Below, in pieces: positions 56,259-64,000 of a DNA stretch of 64,000 bases. Every line of letters starts with the position of its first letter. The first letter of the stretch is position 1. Where the stretch lies: NCBI RefSeq assembly GCF_900491745.1, contig NZ_UETR01000003.1, positions 248,001 through 312,000 of the forward strand, in the 5' to 3' direction. The notes beneath the pieces were generated by a model. It had not been told where the DNA came from. It did not search any database and worked only from the letters and a program-made list of their open reading frames with translations. The stretch comes from Amarolinea aalborgensis (GTDB lineage Bacteria > Chloroflexota > Anaerolineae > SSC4 > Amarolineaceae). A program made the position numbers and the translations under genes.

Positions 56259-58532
56259 CTAAAATTTCCGCCTGGATCGCGTCAGACGCCAGCGAAACCA
56301 CCAGGTGCGCTGCCAACGTTTCCACAGATCACTTGCCTGGGCGGCCGTCAACGCGGCCGCTGGGCCGCCATAGAGCGACGCTTCGCAGGCCTGGCTGATG
56401 CCGTGCAAAACCTGACGCACTTCGGCGGTCGCAACGATGGTGCGCGGCGTTTCGATCCGCTGCAGATGCGCGCTCAAGCCCTGGTCGAACTCACGCAGGG
56501 TTGCGCCGATCGCTGGCCGGTAGCCGAGCTGGCTGCCCCATTGCGCCAGGCGTTCGCATATCTCCGCGGCTGAGAGCGGCGCCCGCTGGCCGCGCGCCAG
56601 CAGCCACACGCCCATGGCCCCTAACGTGGCCGCAGCGGTCCATCCTGCCAGCGGCAGGGGCAAGGCAGATCGCGGCGCGAGCACGGCCGGGTTGTTGCTG
56701 GGCAGTTGATGCAAAGGGACGAGGAGAGGCCGTGCGGGTGTTGGCTCGAACGCCACCCACCCAACTCCCTCGAAGTAGACCTCCGGCCAGGAATGGGCAT
56801 CAGCTGCGCTGACGAGCCAGACGCCTGGGGCTTCCTGGCGGCCGCTGGCATAACCAACCGCCAGGCGCGCCGGTAGCCCCACACCGCGCGCCATCATCAC
56901 AAACGCGCTCGCGAAATAGTCGCAGTAGCCCCGGCGTAAGTCAAACAGAAACGCGTCCACCAAATCAGCCGATGGGGAAACCATTGGTACATCCAAATCG
57001 TACGTCAGGGTGCGCAAATACGCCTCGATCTGCAGCGCCTGATCGTAGGGGTTCGCGGCGTCGGCTGTGATGCTGCGCGCAAGGGTCGCAACCCGCGCCG
57101 GTAGGCTCGATGGTATTTGGAGATAATTTGATTGTTGATTTTTCGTAGATTTATTGACTATGCGAAGTAGATCAGTGTTCACCGGCGTCGCGCGACTGTC
57201 CACCGCCACGCGGCGCTGCGGCCGCTCGAATTCCAAACCAACCAGGTCGCCCCCCGGCCGCAAGATGGCGCGATAGGGCGCGCTGACCGCCTGCGCTTCG
57301 CCGACTGCTACCGCGACCTGCCAATCCCCCTCGCCTACCCAATCCACTGTTTGACGAATGTTCACGCCGGGCAGGCCTGCGTCCGGCCGAATGCCAGGGT
57401 CATGCCAGGATCGCCCCGCAGGCATATCCAACACCGTCAGGCGTTCCGCCTCCTCCAGCGCCCACCCTCGCCCCGTGTAGACCGCAAAGGTCGTTTCTTT
57501 CCAGTATGGCGTCCATGCGTTCACTGGTTGATAATCAATGGCTATGCGAAATAACACGCGCTTCGCCAAATCAGGCCCGCTGCCCATAAGCTCCTCCCGC
57601 GGCAGCCCGCTGCTTGGCGCAGCGCCTGCCAGGGGCGAACGCGCGGGCCGAATGACGCCCGGAAACGCAGCCCGCGCGGCCTCCTCAACAGGCTGCCACA
57701 CCGGCCGCGCCAGGTTCCAGAAGGCATTCTCCACCGGTCGGAGCGCAATCGGCGGAGCCAATGCGGCCGCGGTCAAGGCTGCTGCCAACAGCACGGCGGC
57801 CGCGACCGTCTGATCGAACGCCACATCATCGGGATAGTCGCTGCCATGCTGCAGCCAGGTGCGTAACTGCGCCCGCCAGTGAACGACGGTGAGCAGGACC
57901 AACAGCAGCGCCAGGAACCCACCCACGTAGGCCGCCTGCCGGCCGGCAAAGAAGGCGCTCGCAGCGATCACCAGGCCTGTCGGGAAAACCGCGACCCACA
58001 GCCGGCTGCCGGCTGGTCGAAACAGCCAGAAGCCCAACCATGCGCTGGTTGTCCACACGAGCGCGGCCAGCAGCAGACGGAAGATGGTGGTGCTGGCGTC
58101 CGTCGCGCCCAGGCCTATCGCAAAGCTTTGCGCACGCCACACCGTCTGGCTGATGAGCGGGAGCCAAAGGTCGTGCGGAAATGGCGCGCCCGTAAACACA
58201 CGCTGCCCACTCCACACGAGCGAGCGCACGATTTCCCACAGCGCCTGCCACACGGGCGGCAGCAACTGGCCGATGGCGTTGGCAACCAGCATGGCGCCGA
58301 GTAGGCCGCCGACCAAGAGCGTGGAAACGCCGCGCCAGGCGCGACGACTCAGCCAAAGACCGATCAGCGTCGCCCATAGCGCCAGGCCCCACAGAGAATC
58401 CGGCCGGCGCGTCCACGCCGCGGTCTCGATGGCGATAGGCAAGACGCAGGCCATTGCCAACGCCAGGAGCAGGAGCGCCCATCCCTCACGAGGGCGCAGG
58501 CGACGAATAAGCCACAGCAGCAGCCTGTCCAC
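56259..58532 (-). CDS. TgpA-type membrane transglutaminase-like protease
   Basis: 757 aa, GTG start at 58532, two bases after the DUF58 stop. Six or more N-terminal membrane helices, a large extracytoplasmic domain (about 260-640) with the transglutaminase core, one more helix and a cytoplasmic tail. Catalytic residues: Cys at about 537 in RRGYCDYFASAFVMMAR, His at about 580 in SAADAHSWPEVYF, and Asp/Glu in FEPTPARP. The family (TgpA) is usually linked to DUF58 and MoxR genes, as here. Proposed role: envelope protein processing. A string of ATTTTTCGTAG-type bases near 57130 is locally AT-rich (KSTKNQQSNYLQ). Confidence 0.85.
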   Translation of the reverse strand: MDRLLLWLIRRLRPREGWALLLLALAMACVLPIAIETAAWTRRPDSLWGLALWATLIGLWLSRRAWRGVSTLLVGGLLGAMLVANAIGQLLPPVWQALWEIVRSLVWSGQRVFTGAPFPHDLWLPLISQTVWRAQSFAIGLGATDASTTIFRLLLAALVWTTSAWLGFWLFRPAGSRLWVAVFPTGLVIAASAFFAGRQAAYVGGFLALLLVLLTVVHWRAQLRTWLQHGSDYPDDVAFDQTVAAAVLLAAALTAAALAPPIALRPVENAFWNLARPVWQPVEEAARAAFPGVIRPARSPLAGAAPSSGLPREELMGSGPDLAKRVLFRIAIDYQPVNAWTPYWKETTFAVYTGRGWALEEAERLTVLDMPAGRSWHDPGIRPDAGLPGVNIRQTVDWVGEGDWQVAVAVGEAQAVSAPYRAILRPGGDLVGLEFERPQRRVAVDSRATPVNTDLLRIVNKSTKNQQSNYLQIPSSLPARVATLARSITADAANPYDQALQIEAYLRTLTYDLDVPMVSPSADLVDAFLFDLRRGYCDYFASAFVMMARGVGLPARLAVGYASGRQEAPGVWLVSAADAHSWPEVYFEGVGWVAFEPTPARPLLVPLHQLPSNNPAVLAPRSALPLPLAGWTAAATLGAMGVWLLARGQRAPLSAAEICERLAQWGSQLGYRPAIGATLREFDQGLSAHLQRIETPRTIVATAEVRQVLHGISQACEASLYGGPAAALTAAQASDLWKRWQRTWWFRWRLTRSRRKF

Positions 58533-58534
58533 GT

Positions 58535-59839
58535 CTACACCTCTTCCTCGATGTCCACGTCAATCACGCGGCCGGTCGCCAGCGTGCGCAGCCCCATGCG
58601 CTTGCGCCGATAGGTCACGGCCGGGCGCAGGCTCATCAGGCGGCGATCAACTACGTGCGTGGTGACGCCGTGTTGCGCCAGGGCGCTGCGCAAGTCCAGG
58701 CTGGCAGGCGAGGGGGTGGTCGCAGCCGGTTGCGTGAAAGAGCCTGTGTCCAGGAGCAGGGCCGCCGTCGCCACGCCGCGGCCCTGCAAGTGCAGAAGGG
58801 GCGAGAGCCAATCGGCCCCGGTGCTCGGGGTGACCACGGCCAACGTGATGCCGCGCCCCAGGCTGCTGCGCACAGCCTCCAACGTGCGCGCCAGCGGCCA
58901 ATCGGGCGCGGCCTGGACGCGCGCAAGTTCGTGCAGGATGCGCCAGAGTTGGGCCTCGCCGCGCTGCGGCGGGACCAGCACAGCCTCCTGCCCGAAGGCC
59001 GCCACCCCAACCGCGCGGTTGCGGCGCAGCCACTCCGCGGCCAGCGATGCAACCAGGACGATGGCGAACTCCTCGGTGCCATCCATGCCGTGGCCGACCT
59101 GCACCGCGGCGTCGAGGTCGAGCACGATCCAGAGGTCGCCGGCCGGTTCCTGGTCGAATTCGCGCACCATCAATGCGTCACGGTGCGCGGAAACACCCCA
59201 GGCAATATGACGCAAGCTGTCGCCCGGCGCATAATGCCGCACACTCGCAACGCTTAGCTCGCTTTCAAGGGCCTTGCGCATGGCACGCGCGCGACCGCTG
59301 GCCCCGCCGCGGGGCAGCTGCAGCGGAGGCAGAATAGCGACGCGGGGGTAGACCAGGATGGACTGCTCAACGGCGTAGGTCTGCTCTAGCCGGAAAAAGC
59401 CAAAGGGATCGGCCATGGCGACAGTCCAGGGGCCAATGATGAAAAGCCCGCGCTGGCGGCAGATGCCGTGGGTGCGCCAGGTGACCGCCGCATTGCCTCC
59501 CACAGCCACCACGCGGTTGACCGCATAATCGGGCAGCGTAGAATGATCAACAATCTCCGCGACCAAAACGGGCAGGGCGCCGGCATTGGACAGCGCCCAT
59601 TCCTCCTCCAGCACGTCTCCGGCCACGACCAGGGCGCCGCGCTGCCGGCGCGTCGAACTGACGTTCACGGCCAGGCGTCGCAGCCAGAAGAAGCTCAGGC
59701 CAAGCGCAGTCGCCAAGCCGGCCAGCAGAATCGTCCACACCGCAGACGGCGTCACGAGCTGCAAGGCGAGTAGAAAGACCAGCAGCGCCAGCGGTGTGCG
59801 AGAGGTCATCACCAGGCGAGAAGTCGTCTCTTGCTTCAT
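58535..59839 (-). CDS. DUF58-domain protein
   Basis: 434 aa. Two N-terminal membrane segments (LALLVFLLALQLV; AVWTILLAGLATALGLSFFWL), then a beta-rich domain (MADPFGFFRLEQTY) and the DUF58 signature around SVRHYAPGDSLRHIAWGVSAHRDALMVREFDQE, followed by a von Willebrand A-like segment (DLWIVLDLDAAV). DUF58 proteins work with MoxR ATPases in maturation of enzymes or envelope complexes. Forms an operon with TgpA and diverges from the moxR gene 208 nt away. Confidence 0.87.
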   Translation of the reverse strand: MKQETTSRLVMTSRTPLALLVFLLALQLVTPSAVWTILLAGLATALGLSFFWLRRLAVNVSSTRRQRGALVVAGDVLEEEWALSNAGALPVLVAEIVDHSTLPDYAVNRVVAVGGNAAVTWRTHGICRQRGLFIIGPWTVAMADPFGFFRLEQTYAVEQSILVYPRVAILPPLQLPRGGASGRARAMRKALESELSVASVRHYAPGDSLRHIAWGVSAHRDALMVREFDQEPAGDLWIVLDLDAAVQVGHGMDGTEEFAIVLVASLAAEWLRRNRAVGVAAFGQEAVLVPPQRGEAQLWRILHELARVQAAPDWPLARTLEAVRSSLGRGITLAVVTPSTGADWLSPLLHLQGRGVATAALLLDTGSFTQPAATTPSPASLDLRSALAQHGVTTHVVDRRLMSLRPAVTYRRKRMGLRTLATGRVIDVDIEEEV

Positions 59840-60047
59840 AGGCCTACCCGCATTGCCAGCGTCTCCTCCCAGGTGCGGATTTTATACACTCATTCTATCT
59901 ATCCCCCTGCGGAAGAGCAAGTTGACTTTGGTTCTCAGATGGACTACAATTTCGGCCCAGACAGTCTCTTTCTTTGCGCCTTTGTGTCTCAGTGTGAGAT
60001 GCGTGTCTCAGCGTGAAAACAGTTTCTCAACCAAGTCGGGAGGCAGC

Positions 60048-60986
60048 GTGGATTTTGCACAGTTCAGCCAGGCGGTGCAGCGCAGTGTGGGGCAGGTGGT
60101 GATCGGCAAAGCCAGGGTCGTCGAACTGCTGCTGGTGGCGCTGCTGAGCGATGGTCATGTATTGATCGAGGATGTGCCAGGCATCGGCAAGACTACGTTG
60201 GCGAAAGCTCTTGCGGCCAGCATCACCGGCAGTTTTGCTCGCATTCAGTTTACGCCTGACCTGCTGCCGAGCGATGTAACCGGCATTAGTTTCTTCAACC
60301 AAAAGGCGCAGTCGTTCGAGTTTCGGCCCGGGCCGGTGTTCAGTCAACTTCTGCTGGCGGATGAGATCAACCGCGCCACGCCGCGCACTCAATCGGCGCT
60401 GCTGGAGGCGATGCAGGAGCGTCAAGTCACCGTGGACACGGAGACCTATCGGTTGCCGCGGCCGTTCCTGGTGTTAGCCACGCAGAATCCAATCGAACTG
60501 GAGGGCACTTTTCCTTTGCCCGAAGCCCAGGTGGATCGGTTTTTGCTGCAGATCCGGCTGGGTTATCCCGATGAAGCGGAAGAAGAACAGATGCTGATCC
60601 AGTACCAGCGCGAAGAGCCGCTGGCGCACCTGCAGCCGGCGGCGACGATTGACGATGTGATCGCGCTGCAGTCCCAGGTGCGCGAGATTCATGTCAGTCA
60701 GGATGTGCGCCGTTACCTGGTGCGAATCGTGCGCGCGACGCGCGACCATCCTTCCGTCGAATTGGGCGTCTCGCCGCGCGGGACGCTGGCCCTGGCCCGC
60801 GCCAGCCAGGCCCTGGCCGCGCTACAAGGCCGCGATTTCGTCATTCCAAGCGATGTGCAGCACCTGGCCAACGCGGTGCTGACCCATCGAATTCATGTCA
60901 GCCCTCAGACTCGCTTGCGCGGGCGCACACCGGACCAGGTTGTAGCCGAGATTGCAGGCACGGTGCCTGTGCCTGTAGCAAGCTGA
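60048..60986 (+). CDS. MoxR-family AAA+ ATPase
   Basis: 312 aa from the GTG at 60048, chosen for the GGGAGG at 60038-60043; the frame is open far upstream without such a signal. Walker A DVPGIGKTT (42-50), Walker B LLADEINRA, sensor 1 TQNPIELEGTFPLPEAQVDRF, and sensor 2 SPRGTLALARASQALAAL. Chaperone-like ATPase that acts with DUF58/VWA partners, here encoded divergently. The intergenic region 59840-60047 contains direct repeats TGTCTCAG near 59985 and 60004 and probably both promoters. Confidence 0.9.
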   Translation: MDFAQFSQAVQRSVGQVVIGKARVVELLLVALLSDGHVLIEDVPGIGKTTLAKALAASITGSFARIQFTPDLLPSDVTGISFFNQKAQSFEFRPGPVFSQLLLADEINRATPRTQSALLEAMQERQVTVDTETYRLPRPFLVLATQNPIELEGTFPLPEAQVDRFLLQIRLGYPDEAEEEQMLIQYQREEPLAHLQPAATIDDVIALQSQVREIHVSQDVRRYLVRIVRATRDHPSVELGVSPRGTLALARASQALAALQGRDFVIPSDVQHLANAVLTHRIHVSPQTRLRGRTPDQVVAEIAGTVPVPVAS

Positions 60987-61009
60987 GCGCCAACAAGAAG
61001 GAGATAACG

Positions 61010-61264
61010 TTGGTCCAAGCACCATACCCATCCTGGTGGCAGCGGCGCAGCCTGCCCGTCCGCATTGGCCTTGGTTTTGCGGCCGCGGGCACGCTATTGG
61101 CCATCATCGGCATCGTGCGCGGCCAGGTGCCGCTGAACCCGCTCTCGATCATCATGGCGCTGGCTATTTCGGCCGGCGGCTGGTTCCTGGTCAGTTGGGC
61201 CATTGCCACGGCTGCGGTGGATGTAGAGCACGATCTTCAAGAAACGGAGCAGTCCGACTCGTGA
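61010..61264 (+). CDS. Small membrane protein, unknown
   Basis: 84 aa with a TTG start at 61010, supported by AAGGAG at 60998-61003. Two hydrophobic segments (LGFAAAGTLLAIIGIV; LSIIMALAISAGGWFLVSWAI), then an acidic tail (VEHDLQETEQSD). It follows moxR by 23 nt and overlaps the HAD gene by 4 nt (GTGA), so it belongs to that transcript. Not recognised. Confidence 0.65.
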   Translation: MVQAPYPSWWQRRSLPVRIGLGFAAAGTLLAIIGIVRGQVPLNPLSIIMALAISAGGWFLVSWAIATAAVDVEHDLQETEQSDS

Positions 61265-62079
61265 ACCACGATCTATCGTCCGCCGGCATCGGCGCGTTAT
61301 TCTTTGATATGGACGGCGTCATCTATCGCGGCCATGCGGCCATCCCTGGCGCGGCCGCACTCATCGCCAACTTGCAGGCGCGCCGCATCCCCTTTCTCTT
61401 TTTGACCAACAACGCCACGCTGACGGCCGCCCAATTTCAGGCCAAGCTGGCGGCGATGGACATCCTGGTGGATGAAGACGCCATCTTCACCAGCAGCCTG
61501 GCGACCGCGCATTGGCTGGCCGGTCAAGCCGGCGCCCGCGCCAGCGTCTATGTCGTGGGCGAGTCAGGCCTGCGCGAAGCGATCGCACAGGCCGGCCTGG
61601 AGGTGGTCACGGACTGGCGGCGCGCGGCCTGGGTGGCGGCCGGGCTCGATCGCGAGGCCACCTGGCATTCGCTGAAAGATGCCGCACTGGCGATCCGGGC
61701 CGGCGCGCGCTTTGTCGCCACCAACAACGATGCCACCCTGCCGACTGAAGAGGGAGAGCTGCCGGGCGCGGGCGCCATTGTGGCCTTCTTGCGCACGGCC
61801 AGCGGCGTGGAGCCAACGATCATAGGCAAGCCGCAGGTCGCCATGTTCGAGCAGGCCCTGGCGCGCTGCCGTGTCAGCGCCGCGGCAACGGTCATGGTAG
61901 GCGATCGTGTGGAAACCGACATCATCGGGGCGCAAGCAGCCGGCCTGCGCACCATCGGCGTGCTGAGCGGCGTCAGTCGCGCAGACGCGTTTGCGCAATT
62001 GACCCCGCCTGCGACCTGGATCTTTGACAGCGTCGCGGACATCAATGCCGCGCTTTTTGGGGCGGAAGCCAGCCGTTGA
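61261..62079 (+). CDS. HAD-IIA family sugar/nucleotide phosphatase (NagD-like)
   Basis: 272 aa from the GTG at 61261, coupled to the upstream gene by a 4-nt overlap. Motif I FFDMDGVIYRG (nucleophile Asp16, general acid Asp18), motif II LFLTNNATL, a type II cap, motif III GKPQ with the Lys, and motif IV VMVGDRVETDIIGAQAAGL. Family members dephosphorylate p-nitrophenyl phosphate, UMP or phosphoglycolate; the native substrate cannot be assigned. Confidence 0.88.
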   Translation: MNHDLSSAGIGALFFDMDGVIYRGHAAIPGAAALIANLQARRIPFLFLTNNATLTAAQFQAKLAAMDILVDEDAIFTSSLATAHWLAGQAGARASVYVVGESGLREAIAQAGLEVVTDWRRAAWVAAGLDREATWHSLKDAALAIRAGARFVATNNDATLPTEEGELPGAGAIVAFLRTASGVEPTIIGKPQVAMFEQALARCRVSAAATVMVGDRVETDIIGAQAAGLRTIGVLSGVSRADAFAQLTPPATWIFDSVADINAALFGAEASR

Positions 62080-62107
62080 GACGACACGCACGCTGACGCT
62101 TAGCGCA

Positions 62108-62137
62108 AACCTGCCCGACCGTCAAGTCGGGCAGGTT
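62108..62137. terminator. two-way terminator between convergent genes
   Basis: A perfect 12-bp stem AACCTGCCCGAC / CGTCAA / complement. The minus-strand side reads into TTTGCGC, the plus-strand side into GCTTTC. Confidence 0.8.
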
Positions 62138-62182
62138 GCTTTCAGTCACGCATACTGGGACACGCGGGAGCAAGCAGGACGG

Positions 62183-64000
62183 TTAGGGCGTGCAGGCGGC
62201 GCCAAACTGAGCCGCCACGAGCATGATGTCCTGCACCGTGACGGCACCGCTGTCGTCCAGGTCGTAGAGCGGGTCAAAGGTGGGGTTGCCCAGGGCGGTG
62301 TTCCAATGCGCAGCCACCTCGGTGACATCCAGCACGTCCACCGCACAAGAATTGTTCAGATCGCCAATCGGGGTGAGCCGGTGTTGGGCCAGGTTGCGCA
62401 CGAGCGGGCCGCCAGCGACGCGCGTCCCGCTGCGCAGTAGAATGTAAGCGCCGGCATTGCCGTTCACGAGGAAATCCAAATGGCTGCCCGGCGGCAGCGT
62501 CACAGCCGGCGGCGCAACCGTAGTCCACGTCAGTCCCAGGCTGTTGATGTAATCCCACGTCATGTCCGCTAACGGAATCGCCGCCGGCGCCACCGCCCAC
62601 TCTAGCGTCGCCACTTCCAGCGAAGAACTGGTCATGTCATTCACGAACTGCATCTGCGCATAAGCCAGGGCCGGATTGGCGCGCGCCATGAGCGTTTGGC
62701 CCCGGTAGGTGATGCTGCCCATGCCGATGGGTGGGCCGACAGGCTGGCCATCACGCGTCCACCAGCCGCGCACCAGGCGCACGCGATCGCTGCCTGTGTG
62801 CATGCCCATGTGCAGCGTGGTGCTGACCGGCACGGTGACGGTGGAGTCAATCGGCAGGAAGTCCACCGTCGTAACGCCCGTCACAGGGTTGTAGGTTTGC
62901 TGGGCAGATGGGCCAAAGAAGGGCGAAGGGAAGAAGGCAAAAATGCCGGCTGGCCCAATGCCGGTCAGTTCCAGGTGGAGGTCGGTAATGGGGCCGGCCT
63001 CTGGCGGCACATGAATATCGTAGTTCTCCCACCAGCGCAGCCAGGGCGGCGTGGTCGCTTGCGCCGCCACCCAGATGACAGCATTGGGATCGCTCAGGTT
63101 GACAGCGCGGAAGCGAACCACCAACGACTGCCCTGGGCGAATGGGCATTCCAGGCGGAGGCGAGAAGCGGATGCGCGCACCCGGCTGCAGCACATTGCCC
63201 GTCTGCGGCAGCATAGGCGCCCAATCGCTGGGCGGCACCAGGGATCCCAGGTTCGCATACGTGAGATTGTTCAAGGCCACGGATGAGGCGATCGGCGCCA
63301 TCTCGATAGACTCGATCACCAAGGCCGGCTGGCCGGGCGCCAGGGCAAGGCCAAAGGCCAGGCTCCCATTAGGCGCCCAGTCCCAGGCAAAACCAGGCAC
63401 GGGGATGGGCGCGGGGCCGCCGATGGGCACGCCGTCCCATGTCCAATAATGCGGCGGCAGGCCGCCCACCGTTGGGAAGTCCACCAGCGGCCGATCGGTG
63501 CAGAAGCCGACATGCACCACTCCGCCGGGCGAAACAACGGCGCCGCTCCACCAGAGATGATAGGCGCCGGTGGTCGAGTCGTAGCCGCTGCGGGGATCGG
63601 GAGGACCAAAGGGATTGAGCGGGCCGAGATAGACATCGCTCAGCCGCGTCGGGCCGCTCAATATCAAATGCAGATCATTAGCAGGCTGACCCGTTCCGTT
63701 GACGAAATCCCAGTTGTAGCAGTAGAGCGACGGCGGCGGCAAGACAACCTGGCCCTGCGCCATGAACTGCACGAGCTGCCCGCCAGCGCCCGTCACCTGC
63801 ACGTTGCCCACCACGATGGCATTTGCCGGCAGGGTGGCTGGGACGGCAATGACCTGGTTGCCGCCGGGCGGCAGCGTGAGGCCGGGGAGCGTCGCGAAAC
63901 TTAGAGCTTGCACCAACGGATCATTCCAGGTCAAGTGGTCGAGGGAGATAGCCTGGGGCGCAACCGCCCAGCGTACGGCCGTCACGTTCATCGCCGTCGT
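62183..64000 (-). CDS. Secreted multi-domain protein with dockerin-like tail (5' end beyond window)
   Basis: More than 602 aa; the frame is still open at base 64000, and the first in-frame ATG (63991) lies inside a repeated domain, so the start is outside. Two related segments, WAVAPQAISLDHLTWNDPLV and WAVAPAAIPLADMTWDYIN, each followed by LPPG, show an internal duplication of beta-sandwich domains. The C-terminus is dockerin-like: GDLNNSCAVDVLDVTEVAAH and DLDDSGAVTVQDIMLVAA with two calcium-type loops. Likely extracellular; catalytic function not recognised. Confidence 0.75.
   Translation of the reverse strand, partial: TTAMNVTAVRWAVAPQAISLDHLTWNDPLVQALSFATLPGLTLPPGGNQVIAVPATLPANAIVVGNVQVTGAGGQLVQFMAQGQVVLPPPSLYCYNWDFVNGTGQPANDLHLILSGPTRLSDVYLGPLNPFGPPDPRSGYDSTTGAYHLWWSGAVVSPGGVVHVGFCTDRPLVDFPTVGGLPPHYWTWDGVPIGGPAPIPVPGFAWDWAPNGSLAFGLALAPGQPALVIESIEMAPIASSVALNNLTYANLGSLVPPSDWAPMLPQTGNVLQPGARIRFSPPPGMPIRPGQSLVVRFRAVNLSDPNAVIWVAAQATTPPWLRWWENYDIHVPPEAGPITDLHLELTGIGPAGIFAFFPSPFFGPSAQQTYNPVTGVTTVDFLPIDSTVTVPVSTTLHMGMHTGSDRVRLVRGWWTRDGQPVGPPIGMGSITYRGQTLMARANPALAYAQMQFVNDMTSSSLEVATLEWAVAPAAIPLADMTWDYINSLGLTWTTVAPPAVTLPPGSHLDFLVNGNAGAYILLRSGTRVAGGPLVRNLAQHRLTPIGDLNNSCAVDVLDVTEVAAHWNTALGNPTFDPLYDLDDSGAVTVQDIMLVAAQFGAACTP

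Noticed and set aside
55268..56398. Repeated identical open frames on both strands
   Set aside because: They come from the 211-bp array, whose period is not a multiple of three; no ribosome sites.
1..64000. tRNA, rRNA or CRISPR loci
   Set aside because: Looked for CCA-ending cloverleafs, rRNA core motifs and spaced repeats on both strands by eye; none was convincing.

Overview
The window is GC-rich bacterial chromosome, most likely from an uncultured Chloroflexota (Anaerolineae/Caldilineae-like) bacterium. This is inferred from several features: secreted proteins with Pro/Thr-rich stalks, C-termini ending in a YLP-type motif, propeller repeats of the IARWDGSAW type, dockerin-like tails, a TgpA/DUF58/MoxR cluster, and many small toxin-antitoxin and dispersed-repeat loci. 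I saw no rRNA, tRNA or CRISPR array.

Layout. 1-2.7 kb: end of a TPR/glycosyltransferase-like gene and a surface beta-helix protein. 3-5.7 kb: a GAF histidine kinase and NarL-type response regulator, followed by a small stress membrane protein (GlsB/YeaQ) and an LEA-like repeat protein. 5.9-15.9 kb: a HEAT-repeat surface protein, an RNB ribonuclease, an MgtA-type ATPase, two AI-2E-family permeases and a YihY/BrkB protein. 16-21.5 kb: YtxH, an ice-binding-domain protein, an LPVTG-anchored stalk protein and a gingipain-like C25 peptidase. 21.7-29 kb: a second stress block (YeaQ, PRC-barrel, cupin, second response regulator, YggT, long LEA-like protein), an IS66-type MITE, a GT28 glycosyltransferase and a GH13 enzyme. 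29-32 kb: two DUF362 proteins separated by palindromic repeats. 32.4-38.4 kb: two propeller-repeat secreted proteins, one fused to a lipase-like domain. 38.4-45 kb: a small defence-type island (XRE antitoxin, VapBC, a 405-bp duplication, an MmeI-like restriction-modification enzyme, a nuclease pseudogene, a PIN toxin-antitoxin pair). 45-50 kb: gap, a fused double-domain pfk, and fba. 50-64 kb: a DUF433/DUF5615 pair, a lipoprotein, MATE, an alpha/beta hydrolase, arfB, a 211-bp structured tandem repeat, TgpA/DUF58 diverging from MoxR, an HAD phosphatase, and a secreted dockerin-tailed protein cut by the window end.

How it fits together. The most striking signal is a roughly 100-bp promoter block found five times (-10 boxes at 5027, 16021, 21682, 24005 and 28762). 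It has the same internal spacing each time and always precedes genes for small membrane or hydrophilic proteins. Two copies lie directly after the two paralogous response-regulator genes. I read this as a stress/desiccation-type envelope regulon, possibly controlled by the GAF kinase and its two regulators; the control is inference. The three glycolytic genes, the glycan enzymes and the surface-anchored proteins suggest a heterotroph with an elaborate cell surface.
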